A DNA stretch of 64,000 nt from Micromonospora sp. CP22 (GTDB taxonomy: Bacteria > Actinomycetota > Actinomycetes > Mycobacteriales > Micromonosporaceae): assembly GCF_009712475.1 (NCBI RefSeq), contig NZ_VCJO01000004.1, forward strand, positions 186,001 to 250,000, written 5' to 3'. The notes beneath the pieces are model-generated. The model was not told the origin of the DNA. It ran no database searches and was given only the letters and a program-made list of their open reading frames with translations. The position numbers and the translations under genes are program-made. Shown piece after piece: positions 1 through 8,390 of this stretch. The number at the start of each line of letters is the position of its first letter. Position 1 is the first letter of the stretch.

Positions 1-194
1 ACGTCGCGCTCCTTGAACCCGACGCGCCCCAGCTCCATCCGGCTGATCTTCGATTCCGATGACCGGATCTCCCAGCCGGCGCTCTCCCGGGTCACCCCCC
101 GCGACTCGCGTAGCCGCCGCAACTGGGCACCGAGCAGCATCCGCAGCACGGTCGGGCCGGCCGCCGGGCCCTCCTCGGCGGAAACCATGGTCAC
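1..194 (-). CDS. XRE-family helix-turn-helix regulator, 3' end outside window
   Basis: Only the N-terminal part (about 64 residues) is present; the gene runs off the left edge. The visible part carries a helix-turn-helix of the XRE type: a QLRRLRESRG helix, then TRESAGWEIR and SESKISRMELGR, the typical recognition-helix pattern of Streptomyces/Micromonospora regulators that usually end in a DUF5753 domain. I chose GTG at 194 because GGAGG lies 7 nt upstream; ATG at 188 is the alternative. A DUF397 gene lies just upstream on the same strand, the usual partner of this family. The missing C-terminus cannot be assessed. Confidence 0.8.
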   Translation of the reverse strand, partial: MTMVSAEEGPAAGPTVLRMLLGAQLRRLRESRGVTRESAGWEIRSSESKISRMELGRVGFKERD

Positions 195-328
195 CTACCG
201 TCCTCCGCAAGGCAGTCAAGAGTCGGAGCCGGTGGACTGGCTCGACCGACGTGTAAGCATGCCATGAACCATCAGTGAGGTGAACCACCCATCCCGTGCA
301 GGGCGAATCCCGTGGATGGGATGCCGGG

Positions 329-568
329 TCAGCCGATCAGGTGATCGAAATCACCATCTCGGGCCCCGAGCACGAACGCGGCGATCTCGTCCACCGTGTA
401 GATCAGCGCGGGTCCGTCAGGGTGCCGGGAGTTACGCATGGCGATGCCCGCTCCCCCGGGCAGTTCGGCCAGCTCGACGCAGTTACCGCTGGGATTGCTG
501 CGCCGACTCTTCTGCCAGGCGAGGGGAGGCAAGTGGTTAACGGGAACACCGTTGGGCGGCTGCTGCAT
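329..568 (-). CDS. DUF397 domain protein
   Basis: A 79-residue protein made almost entirely of a DUF397 domain: W-x-KSRRSNPSGNCVE near residue 18, then a glycine-rich turn, the RNSRHPDGPALIYT strand pair and the C-terminal AAFVLGARDGDFDH helix. DUF397 proteins are small actinobacterial partners of XRE/DUF5753 regulators, and one such regulator follows 134 nt downstream on the same strand. In the best studied cases the pair behaves like a regulator with a small modulator; that role is inferred here. The ribosome site before ATG 568 is weak (GAGAAC). Confidence 0.85.
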   Translation of the reverse strand: MQQPPNGVPVNHLPPLAWQKSRRSNPSGNCVELAELPGGAGIAMRNSRHPDGPALIYTVDEIAAFVLGARDGDFDHLIG

Positions 569-654
569 GAGGCTTTTCTGTTCTCTCCGATGGGCGCCGG
601 TGCCGTGGGAGGAGCGGTAGCGGCTTGAGGGACGGTGTCGGCTCGTTATGCACG

Positions 655-675
655 TGCATCTGCTATTGCATCTGC
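655..675. repeat. Short direct repeat TGCATCTGC x2
   Basis: TGCATCTGC occurs at 655-663 and again at 667-675, a 12-nt period, in the space between the divergent DUF397 and diguanylate cyclase genes. It could be a tandem binding site for a regulator, perhaps the XRE protein at the left edge; no family consensus was recognised. Confidence 0.4.
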
Positions 676-700
676 AATGGACACCGGGGATGATAACGCA

Positions 701-738
701 CGTGCGGGACGACTACCTGCTCACTTTTGTCCCGCACG
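701..738. promoter_or_regulatory. Perfect 10-bp inverted repeat upstream of diguanylate cyclase
   Basis: CGTGCGGGAC at 701-710 is exactly repeated in inverse at 729-738 with an 18-nt loop. It ends 78 nt before the cyclase start codon. It may be an operator or a leader hairpin; being between divergent genes it is not an obvious terminator. Confidence 0.5.
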
Positions 739-816
739 CATGACAGCCATCAGGGGAAACGGGGTGCCTGGCAACGTCCGCCGCTCGACGCCGGGCGAGT
801 GTCGCGGAGAAGGGAG

Positions 817-1470
817 ATGGTGGTGCCGGATCCGCTGACCGTCGCGTCCGGCATCTGCGCCGCCGGAGCCCTGCTCTCTTCCTGGCAGTTGGGGCGGCGG
901 GCCATCCGGGCCGAAGCCGAGATCGGGCGGCTACAGGCGGAACTCACCGCCGAGCGGCACGCCGCCAGCCACGACCCACTCACCGGTCTGCCCAACCGGC
1001 GGGCCTTCTACCGCCTCGCCGCGACGCTGCTCACCAACCGGTCCGGCTGCCACCTGATCGCCGTGGTGCTCGACGTCGACGACTTCAAGCAGATCAACGA
1101 TCGGTACGGGCACGCCGCCGGCGATCAGGTGCTGGTCAGCGTCGCCGAGCGACTGGCCACCTTCGCCGGTGACAACCTGGTGGCCCGCCTCGGCGGCGAC
1201 GAGTTCGCCGGGCTGCTGGCCAGCCCGACACTGGACCGGCGGTGGATCGACCATGCCACCCGCCGGTTGTACGACATGCTCGCCGCGCCCATTCCGATGG
1301 GCACCATCACGCTGCGGGTGACCGCCTCGGTCGGCCTCGCCCCTGTGCAGGACTGCCAGCTCACCGAGGCGCTCGACCGCGCCGACGCGGCGATGTACGA
1401 GGCCAAGGCGCTCGGCAGCGGCCGACCCGGCCGGGCGCTACGCGACGCCGCGCACCTCGCCGAGTGCTGA
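817..1470 (+). CDS. GGDEF-domain diguanylate cyclase
   Basis: Predicted to make cyclic di-GMP from two GTP. About 217 residues: a short hydrophobic N-terminal stretch (GICAAGALLSSWQLG) that could be a membrane anchor, a short coiled segment rich in Glu/Arg, then a GGDEF domain starting at HDPLTGLPNRRAF. The substrate loop FKQINDRYGH and an intact active-site RLGGDEFAG are visible. I do not see an RxxD inhibitory site just upstream of GGDEF, so product inhibition may be weak. No EAL domain follows. Start chosen at ATG 817 after GAGAAGGGAG; a TTG 90 nt upstream also lies in frame but has no ribosome site. Confidence 0.88.
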   Translation: MVVPDPLTVASGICAAGALLSSWQLGRRAIRAEAEIGRLQAELTAERHAASHDPLTGLPNRRAFYRLAATLLTNRSGCHLIAVVLDVDDFKQINDRYGHAAGDQVLVSVAERLATFAGDNLVARLGGDEFAGLLASPTLDRRWIDHATRRLYDMLAAPIPMGTITLRVTASVGLAPVQDCQLTEALDRADAAMYEAKALGSGRPGRALRDAAHLAEC

Positions 1471-1553
1471 CGCCACCCCGAACGCCGTCCCACTGTCGCG
1501 CGTCGTTCCGCCGTCGCGCGGTCGAATGCGCCAGCAGGCTCCGGGGCGGGCGG

Positions 1554-2033
1554 TCAGCGCCAGCCGTACCCGGCGCGCAGCGCCTGACCCACCCGGTCGA
1601 ACCGGGCCCGGTCCAGCACCGCGCCCTCCCGCCGGATGCCGTCCTCCCGCATGGTCAGCACCCGGTCCAGGCGTACCCAGCTCGGCCGCCGCTCGCGGTC
1701 CCACTCACCCGGCCCGAGGGCCAGCCAGTGCCGCTCACCCTGGCGGTCCTGGCTGGAGAGCATCAGCCCGAACAGCGTCCGGCTGTGTCGACCCACCACC
1801 AGCACCGGCCGGTCCTTGCCCTGCCGGGGGTCGTCCTCGTAGGGCACCCAGGTCCAGACGATCTCCCCCGGGTCGGCATGGCCGTCGAGCTCCGGGGCGT
1901 ACGACAGCTCGCGGCGCTGCAACGCGCTGACCTGGCGCGGTCGCGCGAGCTTGGCCGGGGAGGGCCCCGCCGACCGCGGTTTCGGGATCACCGCGCCGAC
2001 GCGGGACGCCATACTCCTCAACAGACCTGCCAC
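1554..2033 (-). CDS. PemK/MazF-like protein
   Basis: About 159 residues. The C-terminal 110 residues resemble the PemK/MazF endoribonuclease fold: IVWTWVPYEDDPRQGKDRPVLVVG is the usual first strand pair with the P-x-KxRPVLV signature, followed by RTLFGLMLSS and a late helix. The N-terminal 50 residues are Arg/Pro-rich and outside the domain. No antitoxin-like small gene lies immediately upstream or downstream, so a toxin-antitoxin role is not supported by context. The start is uncertain: GTG 2033 or ATG 2012; GAGGAG sits too close to the ATG to be an ideal ribosome site. Confidence 0.7.
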   Translation of the reverse strand: MAGLLRSMASRVGAVIPKPRSAGPSPAKLARPRQVSALQRRELSYAPELDGHADPGEIVWTWVPYEDDPRQGKDRPVLVVGRHSRTLFGLMLSSQDRQGERHWLALGPGEWDRERRPSWVRLDRVLTMREDGIRREGAVLDRARFDRVGQALRAGYGWR

Positions 2034-2108
2034 GGCGGCAGCCTATCCGCTGCCGCCGGTCCCCTCGCCGGCAGGGAGTGGTCGGCCGCACCGCGTGCCG
2101 GTCAGATG

Positions 2109-2465
2109 TCACCCGGCGAACGGCTCGGTGCCACCGCCGGCGCTCGGTAGCCGCGCCACCATCTCCTGGAACTCGCCGACGGTCACCGTCTCGCGGAGGG
2201 TGGCGAACACCGCGGCGGCACCGGCCGCCGCCGTACTCTCGTCGACGCCGGCCCGGTCGGCGACCCGGCGCAGGAAATCACCCGGTCCGCCCGGCGAGAT
2301 CGCGTCGGTCAGCTCGGTCGGCAGGTAGCCGGTCGGATCGGTCGGCGCGCTACCGGTCATCCGTTCCACGACGGTCTGGAGCACCGCGCGCGCGACGACG
2401 GCCGCTGGTTCGGGCGCCAGCCCTGAACGGCGGGACACCGCGGCGACGAACAGCGGAAACCGCAC
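2109..2465 (-). CDS. DUF2267 domain protein
   Basis: 118 residues matching the DUF2267 pattern of two similar helical halves: the first half FVAAVSRRSGLAPEPAAVVA with AVLQTVVERM, then YLPTEL, and a second half DFLRRVADRAGVDESTAAAG with AVFATLRETV and a VGEFQEMVARLP ending. The family is common in actinobacteria and cyanobacteria and has no assigned biochemical role. The GTG start at 2465 aligns with the normal start of the family. It is transcribed in the same direction as pstB but about 300 nt separate them, so co-transcription is doubtful. Confidence 0.7.
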   Translation of the reverse strand: MRFPLFVAAVSRRSGLAPEPAAVVARAVLQTVVERMTGSAPTDPTGYLPTELTDAISPGGPGDFLRRVADRAGVDESTAAAGAAAVFATLRETVTVGEFQEMVARLPSAGGGTEPFAG

Positions 2466-2761
2466 GGCGGTGGCTACCCGTCTCGGCGGCGGACAAACGC
2501 GCGGACGACCGTACGGTCCCGGGCGGGCCCGTCAGGCACCGACCAGGTGCGGGGCCGGTGGGACGAGCGCCGCCCGGAGTCTCTCGGCCGTCGTGTGCGA
2601 CTCGCCCGCACCCGTCGCGCCCCCGTTAACCACCACGTGCGCGGACCCGAAAGACCCGTCGGCCACCGGCCCGGCCGGCAGTTGCCCGGCCGCCGGGGGT
2701 TGCCGAACGAAGGATATCGTACGCGTACAGTAAGGAGCCCTGTCAATGTTCGTTCGTGATC
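2466..2761. other. Intergenic region downstream of pstB
   Basis: About 296 nt without a convincing gene. It holds a 10-bp palindrome GTACGCGTAC (2719-2728) and an 8-bp inverted pair CGAACGAA (2704-2711) / TTCGTTCG (2749-2756) that could form a weak hairpin after the pst operon. Nothing else was recognised. Confidence 0.4.
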
Positions 2762-3625
2762 TCAGCCGAAGCGCCCGGTGATGTAGTCCTCCGTACGCTT
2801 GTCGGCCGGGTTGGTGAACAGCTGGTCGGTCGGGCTGAACTCGACCAGCCGACCGTGCCGCTCCTGCCGCTCGTCCACCTCGGCGGTGAAGAACGCGGTG
2901 TGGTGGCTGACCCGGGCCGCCTGTTGCATGTTGTGCGTGACGATCACGATGGTGTAGTCGTGCGTCAGCTCGAAGATCAACTCCTCGATCTTCGCCGTGG
3001 CGATCGGGTCGAGGGCCGAACAGGGCTCGTCCATCAGGATCACCTCGGGCTTGACGGCGATCGTCCGGGCGATGCACAGCCGCTGCTGCTGGCCGCCGGA
3101 GAGCGCCAGTGCGCTCGTACGCAGCTTGTCCTTGACCTCGTCCCAGAGCGCGGCCTGCGTCAGCGCCGCCTCGACGTGCTCGTCGAGACGGCCCTTGACG
3201 CCGTTGATCCGCAGCCCGTACGCGACGTTGTCGTAGATGGACTTCGGGAACGGGTTGGGCTTCTGGAACACCATGCCGATCCGTCGACGGACCTGGGTCG
3301 GGTCGACGTGCCGGGCGTACAGGTCCTGACCGTGGAAGAGGACGTCGCCGCTGACCCGGGCGCCCGGGATCGAGTCGTTCATCCGGTTGAGCGTGCGCAG
3401 CACCGTGGACTTGCCGCAGCCGGACGGCCCGATCATCGCGGTGACCTGGTTCCGCTGGATCGGCATGCTGGTGCGACGCACCGCCTCGTAGTTGCCGTAG
3501 TGGACGCTGACGTCGCGCAGTCGCATCACCGAGGTGTCGGCGAACGCCGCGCCGGAGGTGGTGACGGCGGCGGGAGCGTGCACCGTCACGGACGGACGGG
3601 TGATGAGGTGGGTGTCACTGACCAT
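2762..3625 (-). CDS. pstB: Phosphate ABC transporter ATPase PstB
   Basis: The ATP-hydrolysing subunit of the high-affinity phosphate importer, on the cytoplasmic face of PstCA. 287 residues with Walker [11 protein letters not shown]-loop [17 protein letters not shown] (a PstB hallmark), signature [13 protein letters not shown], Walker [14 protein letters not shown] and H-loop [11 protein letters not shown]. The N-terminal 30 residues are a low-complexity extension ahead of the ABC domain. Last gene of the pstSCAB operon: its ATG lies one base after the pstA stop codon, implying translational coupling. Confidence 0.97.
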   Translation of the reverse strand: MVSDTHLITRPSVTVHAPAAVTTSGAAFADTSVMRLRDVSVHYGNYEAVRRTSMPIQRNQVTAMIGPSGCGKSTVLRTLNRMNDSIPGARVSGDVLFHGQDLYARHVDPTQVRRRIGMVFQKPNPFPKSIYDNVAYGLRINGVKGRLDEHVEAALTQAALWDEVKDKLRTSALALSGGQQQRLCIARTIAVKPEVILMDEPCSALDPIATAKIEELIFELTHDYTIVIVTHNMQQAARVSHHTAFFTAEVDERQERHGRLVEFSPTDQLFTNPADKRTEDYITGRFG

Positions 3626-3626
3626 G

Positions 3627-4541
3627 TCAACGCTCCTTGGTGGCGAATCGGCGGGAGATGAGGCGAGCGAGGACCGTGCAGCCGAGGACGATCACGATGA
3701 GCGTCAGCGCCGCCCCCCACGCCCGGTCCTGGGCGGCGTCGAAGGGCTGGCTGGCGTTGCGGAAGATCTGCGCCGGCAACGCCGTGTTGGACCCGTCGAA
3801 GAGGTTCCAGTTCGGGGAGAAGACGATCCCGGTGACGATGATGATCGGGGCGGTCTCACCGGCCGCGCGGGCGACGGCCAGCAGCGAGCCACTGGTGATC
3901 CCGGAGATCGCCGCCGGCAGCACCACGGTGAGCGTGGTCTGCCACTTGCGGGCACCGAGCGCCATGCTGGCCTGCCGCAGCTCCTCCGGGACCAGCCGGA
4001 GCATCTCCTCGCTGCTGCGGATCACCACCGGCAGCATCAGGCAGGCCAGCGCCAGCGCACCGGCGAAGCCGGTCTGCGCACCGACGAGCAGCACCCAGGA
4101 GAGGTAGACGAACAGACCCATCACGATCGACGGCACTCCGGTCATGACGTCGGCCATCAACCGGATGAGCCGGGCCAGTGGTCGCTGCTTGCCGTACTCG
4201 TTGAGGTAGATCGCGCCGAAGACGCCGAGCGGGATCGCCATCAACGCGGCCGTCCCGGTGATGAGCAGCGTGCCGACGATCGCCGGGGCCATGCCCCCGC
4301 CGTCGCGGCGGTAGGAATTCGGGATGTCCTCGGTGAGGAACGACAGGCTCATCACCCCACCGCCTCTGGTGATGACGGTGTAGGTCACCAGCGCCAGCGG
4401 GACGACGGCGAGTAGCACGGCGGCCCAGATGGCGGCCGTGGCGAGATGGTTGGTCAACCGTCGACGGCCGGACAGCGCCGCCCGGGTCAGGTCGGGTCCA
4501 CCCCCGGCCGGGCGGAAGGTCGGTGGTGCGGTGAGAGTCAC
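3627..4541 (-). CDS. pstA: Phosphate ABC transporter permease PstA
   Basis: Inner-membrane permease that pairs with PstC to form the phosphate channel. 304 residues with about six hydrophobic segments, beginning [19 protein letters not shown]. The binding-protein-dependent permease loop is seen around [18 protein letters not shown], including the conserved EAA-like glycine. The extended first periplasmic loop ([10 protein letters not shown]) is typical of PstA. The ATG overlaps the pstC stop by 4 nt, so the pair is translationally coupled. Confidence 0.95.
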   Translation of the reverse strand: MTLTAPPTFRPAGGGPDLTRAALSGRRRLTNHLATAAIWAAVLLAVVPLALVTYTVITRGGGVMSLSFLTEDIPNSYRRDGGGMAPAIVGTLLITGTAALMAIPLGVFGAIYLNEYGKQRPLARLIRLMADVMTGVPSIVMGLFVYLSWVLLVGAQTGFAGALALACLMLPVVIRSSEEMLRLVPEELRQASMALGARKWQTTLTVVLPAAISGITSGSLLAVARAAGETAPIIIVTGIVFSPNWNLFDGSNTALPAQIFRNASQPFDAAQDRAWGAALTLIVIVLGCTVLARLISRRFATKER

Positions 4542-5536
4542 GCGACGCCTCCCTTCATCCGGGCCTCGGCCCGACGGACGACCACCCGGGCGAACACGTT
4601 GATCAACACCGTCATCGCGAACAGCACCACGCCCAGCCCGATCAGCGCGGCGGTGAAGGTGCCGGTGGATTCGCCGAACTGCTGCACGATGACGGCGGCC
4701 ATCGAGTTACCGGGGGCGAACAGGTTGGCGGTGATGTTGGTGGCACCGCCGATGACCAGGGCCACCGCGATCGTCTCCCCCATCGCCCGGCCCAGGCCGA
4801 GCATCACCGCGCCGACGATCCCACCGAAGCTGTGCGGGAGGACCGCGCCCCGGATCATCTCCCACCGGGTGGCACCCAGGGCGAGGGCGGCGTCCTTGTC
4901 GGCACGCGGCACCGTGCCGAACACCTCGCGGGTGATCGAGGTGATGATCGGCGTGATCATGATCGCCAGGATCAGCCCGGCGGTCATGAAGGTGCGACCG
5001 CTGCCCACCGGGCCGACAAGGCGACCGAGCAGTGGCACGCCACCGAAGACGTCGTGCGTCCACTGGTAGACCGGAACCAGCGCGGGCGCCACGACCAGGA
5101 TGCCCCAGAGGCCGAAGACCACCGACGGCACGGCGGCCAGCAGGTCGATCACGGTCACTGCCGGGCCACGCAACCGGCGTGGGGCCAGTTCGGTGAGGAA
5201 CAGCGCGATGCCGACCGAGACCGGCACCGCGAACAGCAACGCGATCAGCGACGAGACGGCGGTGCCGTACGCGAACGACAACGCGCCGAAGATCGCGTCG
5301 CCGGTCGCCGGGTTCGGGTCCCAGACCCGTTCGGTGACGAAGCGCGGGCCCATCGCGTCGAACGCGGGCCACGCCTCCCGGACGGTGGTGACCAGGATCA
5401 GCCCGAGGATCGCCAGCACCAGCAGCCCGGTGCCGAGCGTCCACCAGGAGAAGACCCGGTCGCCGAGGGCACCGTGACCGCGTCGACGCACGGCCACCTC
5501 GGCGGCGGGGGACGGATTCGTCAAGGTCATCTTCAC
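4538..5536 (-). CDS. pstC: Phosphate ABC transporter permease PstC
   Basis: Second membrane subunit of the phosphate channel. 332 residues, with a first membrane segment TLGTGLLVLAILGLILVTT, a long periplasmic loop (AMGPRFVTERVWDPNP, characteristic of PstC) and five further segments. The EAA-type coupling loop is ADKDAALALGATRWEMIRGA. It follows pstS by 79 nt, with a ribosome site (GGGGCAGGAGTG) before ATG 5536, and overlaps pstA by 4 nt. Confidence 0.95.
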   Translation of the reverse strand: MKMTLTNPSPAAEVAVRRRGHGALGDRVFSWWTLGTGLLVLAILGLILVTTVREAWPAFDAMGPRFVTERVWDPNPATGDAIFGALSFAYGTAVSSLIALLFAVPVSVGIALFLTELAPRRLRGPAVTVIDLLAAVPSVVFGLWGILVVAPALVPVYQWTHDVFGGVPLLGRLVGPVGSGRTFMTAGLILAIMITPIITSITREVFGTVPRADKDAALALGATRWEMIRGAVLPHSFGGIVGAVMLGLGRAMGETIAVALVIGGATNITANLFAPGNSMAAVIVQQFGESTGTFTAALIGLGVVLFAMTVLINVFARVVVRRAEARMKGGVA

Positions 5537-5615
5537 TCCTGCCCCGGGTACTCCGCCGGGGACGGGATCGACGAGATCCCGTCCCCGGCCGGACGCCCCG
5601 GCGCTCCTGGTTCGC

Positions 5616-6716
5616 TCAGCCCTGGATCTTCTCGATCTGGGCGAGCGCCTTGTCCCGGAGAGAGGCCGGCAGCGGCGCGAAGTCCGCGTCCTCGGCCAAC
5701 TCCTGGCCCTCGGTGAGCAGATAGTTGAGGAAGCCCCTGACCAGCGCGGCCTTGTTCGCGTCGTCGTAGGCGGTCCTGACGATGACGAAGGTCGGCGCGG
5801 TGATCGGGTAGGCGGTGGCCCCGGCGGCGTTGAGCGGGTTGTAGCTCAGGTCGTCGGCGACCTCGGCACCCTCCAGACCGGCGGTGGTGCCCTCCAGCGA
5901 CGGCTCGACGAACTGGCCGTCCTTGTTCTTGATGGCGGCGAACGTCAGGCCGGTGGCCTTGGCGTCGCTGAGGTCGACGTACCCGACGGCACCGTTGGTC
6001 TGCTTGACGATCTGGGCGACACCGGTGTTCTTCTCGCCGCCCTGGGTGTTGGCCGGCCAGGCCACCGTGTCACCGCTGCCCAACTTCCAGGTGCCCGCGG
6101 CGGCGGCTTCGAGATACTTGGTGAAGTTGCTGGTGGTGCCGGAACCGTCCGAACGGTGCGCCACCGTGATCGGAGTGTCGGGCAGCTCGACACCCGGGTT
6201 GTCGGCCTTGATGGCCGCGTCGTCCCAGGTCGTGATGTCGGTCTGGAAGATCTTGGCGAGGGTCTCCGGGCTGAGCTGAAGCTTGTCGACACCCTCGAGG
6301 TGGTAGGAGACCGTGATCGGGGCCGCCACCGTCGGGACGTAGCGGAACGAACCGGCGGCCACGCCGTCGGTCTCCTTCACCAGCGAGTCGGTGCCGGCGA
6401 AGTCGACCAGACCCGCACCGAACTGCTTCTTGCCGGTGCCGGAGCCGGTCGCGTTGTAGGTGACCGTCACGTCGGGCGCCGCGCTCTTGAACGCCTCGAC
6501 GACCTCTTGGTAGTAGGCGTCCGGGAAGCTGGCGCCCGACGCCGTCAACTCGCCGGACAGGTCCGCGTAGGCGCTGCCGCCGCCGCTGCCCGGCTGGGAA
6601 CTATTGCCGTCACCGCCCGGCTGGGAGCTGTTGTCGTTGCTGCCGCAGCCGGTAAGCGCGAGCGCGACAAGCGCGACGCCGGCAAGGACGCGCCGCGAAA
6701 GCACGTTGCGGTTCAC
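5616..6716 (-). CDS. pstS: Phosphate-binding lipoprotein PstS
   Basis: Extracytoplasmic receptor that captures phosphate for PstCAB. About 366 residues: a lipoprotein signal (RRVLAGVALVALA, lipobox LTGC), a Ser/Gly/Gln-rich linker with repeated NSSQPG, then the binding domain. Phosphate-binding signatures are visible: LTASGASFP, NATGSGTGKKQF, FAGTDSL and HRSDGSGTT. I prefer GTG 6716, which has GAGAGG 7-9 nt upstream, over ATG 6743, because it leaves a normal-length signal peptide. First gene of the operon, preceded by a candidate Pho box at 6803-6824. Confidence 0.95.
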   Translation of the reverse strand: MNRNVLSRRVLAGVALVALALTGCGSNDNSSQPGGDGNSSQPGSGGGSAYADLSGELTASGASFPDAYYQEVVEAFKSAAPDVTVTYNATGSGTGKKQFGAGLVDFAGTDSLVKETDGVAAGSFRYVPTVAAPITVSYHLEGVDKLQLSPETLAKIFQTDITTWDDAAIKADNPGVELPDTPITVAHRSDGSGTTSNFTKYLEAAAAGTWKLGSGDTVAWPANTQGGEKNTGVAQIVKQTNGAVGYVDLSDAKATGLTFAAIKNKDGQFVEPSLEGTTAGLEGAEVADDLSYNPLNAAGATAYPITAPTFVIVRTAYDDANKAALVRGFLNYLLTEGQELAEDADFAPLPASLRDKALAQIEKIQG

Positions 6717-6802
6717 CAGGTAAGCCTCTCTATCGGGATGCATCAGCCCGGCCGGGCCGTACGCGAGTCAAGCTAGGAGGCACAGGTGGCCGGACTCCCC
6801 GA

Positions 6803-6824
6803 CCCAGGTGAACGCGACATGAAC
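6803..6824 (-). promoter_or_regulatory. Candidate Pho box (PhoP site) upstream of pstS
   Basis: On the pstS strand two adjacent 11-nt direct repeats read GTTCATGTCGC (6824-6814) and GTTCACCTGGG (6813-6803). This fits the Streptomyces PhoP direct-repeat unit, about GTTCAyyyrGc. It lies about 90 nt before the pstS start, a normal distance for phosphate-starvation control of pst. Confidence 0.75.
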
Positions 6825-6860
6825 GTGGCGGGTCGGAACCGGTGACCCGAGCGGATCGGT

Positions 6861-6897
6861 TCGCCCGGTGTCGCCACGGGGTAGCGACACCGGGCGA
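6861..6897. other. Perfect 14-bp hairpin between divergent genes
   Basis: TCGCCCGGTGTCGC (6861-6874) is exactly inverted at 6884-6897 with a 9-nt loop. It lies between the divergent pstS and methyltransferase genes, so it is not at the end of any gene in the window. It may be a 5'-leader structure, an insulator-like terminator, or a protein site. Confidence 0.6.
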
Positions 6898-6980
6898 GGC
6901 TAGGCTGGGACGATCGCGGCGCGGGTCACGGTGCCACGGGCGTGGACCAGCACACGTGGGTACGGGACTGGGGAGATCTG

Positions 6981-7592
6981 ATGGCACACGCACGGCAGGA
7001 CCCGACGGACACGGAGAGCGTCGACTACACCCAGCGACTGCGACGCCTCAGCGGGGCGCGTTGGAAGCAGGTGCTGGACGTACAGGCGCCCTACCGGTGG
7101 AACCTGCGGCGGCTGCGGTTGGGCCGGACCCTCGACGTCGGCTCGGGGCTCGGCCGGAACCTGGTCAACCTCGGCACGGGCGCGGTCGGAGTGGACCACA
7201 ACCCCACCTCGGTGGCCCACTCCCGGGAACTCGGTCTGGAGGCGTACACCGTCGAGGAGTTCTTCCGCTCCGAGCACGCGCGGCCGAACGCCTTCGACTC
7301 GATGCTCGCCGCGCACCTGCTGGAACACATGCCGGCGGAGCAGGCGCGCGAGGTGGTCTCGTCGTACCTGCCGTTCGTCCGCCCCGGCGGCCGGGCGGTG
7401 TTCATCACCCCGCAGGAGCGCGGCTACCACAGCGACCCCACGCACGTACGCTTCGTCGGTTTCGCCGAGGCGGCGGAGACCTGCCGGGAGCTGGGCCTGA
7501 CCGTGTTGCGCCAGTACTCCTTCCCCTTCCACCGCCTCGCCGGCAAGGTGTTCACCTACAACGAGTTCGTGACCGTCGCCCGACTCCCCTGA
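6981..7592 (+). CDS. Class I SAM-dependent methyltransferase
   Basis: About 203 residues with a Rossmann methyltransferase core: motif I LDVGSGLGRNL, then an acidic end of strand 2 (VGVDHNP), FDSMLAAHLLEHM as motif IV region and LPFVRPGGRAVFITP as post-IV strand. Unusually short between motifs I and II, consistent with a small Methyltransf_11-like enzyme. The substrate cannot be told. I chose ATG 6981, which follows GGGGAG by 5 nt; an in-frame GTG at 6942 would add 13 residues. It diverges from pstS. Confidence 0.8.
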   Translation: MAHARQDPTDTESVDYTQRLRRLSGARWKQVLDVQAPYRWNLRRLRLGRTLDVGSGLGRNLVNLGTGAVGVDHNPTSVAHSRELGLEAYTVEEFFRSEHARPNAFDSMLAAHLLEHMPAEQAREVVSSYLPFVRPGGRAVFITPQERGYHSDPTHVRFVGFAEAAETCRELGLTVLRQYSFPFHRLAGKVFTYNEFVTVARLP

Positions 7593-7695
7593 GCAGCCCG
7601 GATACCGTGGCCCTCATGAGCGAGCGACAGCGAGCGGGTCAGCAGCGCGGCCCGACGGTGCCCCAGACCGCCCCGCGACGAAGCGGAGGCGCGGC

Positions 7696-8295
7696 ATGAG
7701 GAACACACGCTGGGTCACCGACACCGGTCCCGGGCACTCACAGTGGTACGTCAACCGCTTCCGCCAGTTGGCCGCCGAAGGAGCCGACCTGGCTGGTGAG
7801 GCCCGCCTGCTCGACGCGCTGGTGCCGCCGACCTCCCGGATCCTCGACGCGGGCTGCGGCACCGGCCGGGTCGGTGCCGAGCTGGCCAAGCGGGGGCACA
7901 CGGTGGTCGGGGTGGACGCCGACCCGGTCCTGATCGACGCGGCCCGCGCCGACCATCCCGCGCCCCGCTGGCTCGTCGCCGACCTGGCCGAACTGGACCT
8001 GCCGGCGGCCGGCGAGGAGGAGCCGTTCGACGCGGCGGTGCTGGCCGGCAACGTGATGGCCTTCGTGGCCGCCGGCACCGAAGGTCAGGTGCTCCGCCGG
8101 GTGGCCGCCCACCTCCGCCCGGACGGTGTGCTCGCGGTCGGATTCGGCACCGACCGGGGTTATCCGGTCACCGACTTCGACGCCGACGCCGTCGGTGCCG
8201 GGTTGCGCCTGGAGCACCGCTTCGCCACCTGGGACCTGCGCCCGTGGCACGACGACGCGGACTTCGTCGTCACCATCCTGCGTCGTCCCGCCTGA
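7696..8295 (+). CDS. Class I SAM-dependent methyltransferase
   Basis: 199 residues with motif I ILDAGCGTGRVGAEL, acidic motif II VGVDADPVLI, motif III-IV FDAAVLAGNVMAFV and post-IV HLRPDGVLAVGFGT. It resembles small Methyltransf_25 enzymes; substrate unknown. It follows another methyltransferase by 103 nt in the same direction but the two share little sequence beyond the fold. A 27-codon open frame (7617-7699) overlaps its ATG by 4 nt; that stretch contains the repetitive GAGCGAGCGACAGCGAGCGG and is probably not a gene. Confidence 0.85.
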   Translation: MRNTRWVTDTGPGHSQWYVNRFRQLAAEGADLAGEARLLDALVPPTSRILDAGCGTGRVGAELAKRGHTVVGVDADPVLIDAARADHPAPRWLVADLAELDLPAAGEEEPFDAAVLAGNVMAFVAAGTEGQVLRRVAAHLRPDGVLAVGFGTDRGYPVTDFDADAVGAGLRLEHRFATWDLRPWHDDADFVVTILRRPA

Positions 8296-8390
8296 CCGAC
8301 GCCGCCCACCTCGGCGCTGACGGCACGGCCGCCACCCGACGCCTATCGCCGCCGTCGAAAAAGGATCGCGCCAGGTCGTAATCTGTACCG

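Noticed and set aside
1242..2150. Long Arg/Pro-rich frame on the plus strand
   Set aside because: Overlaps the cyclase and PemK-like genes in other frames and shows no domain.
2719..2728. Palindrome GTACGCGTAC
   Set aside because: Short and common in such GC-rich DNA; kept only as a note in the intergenic region.
7617..7699. 27-codon frame before the second methyltransferase
   Set aside because: It contains a repetitive GAGCGAGCGACAGCGAGCGG pattern and has no ribosome site.
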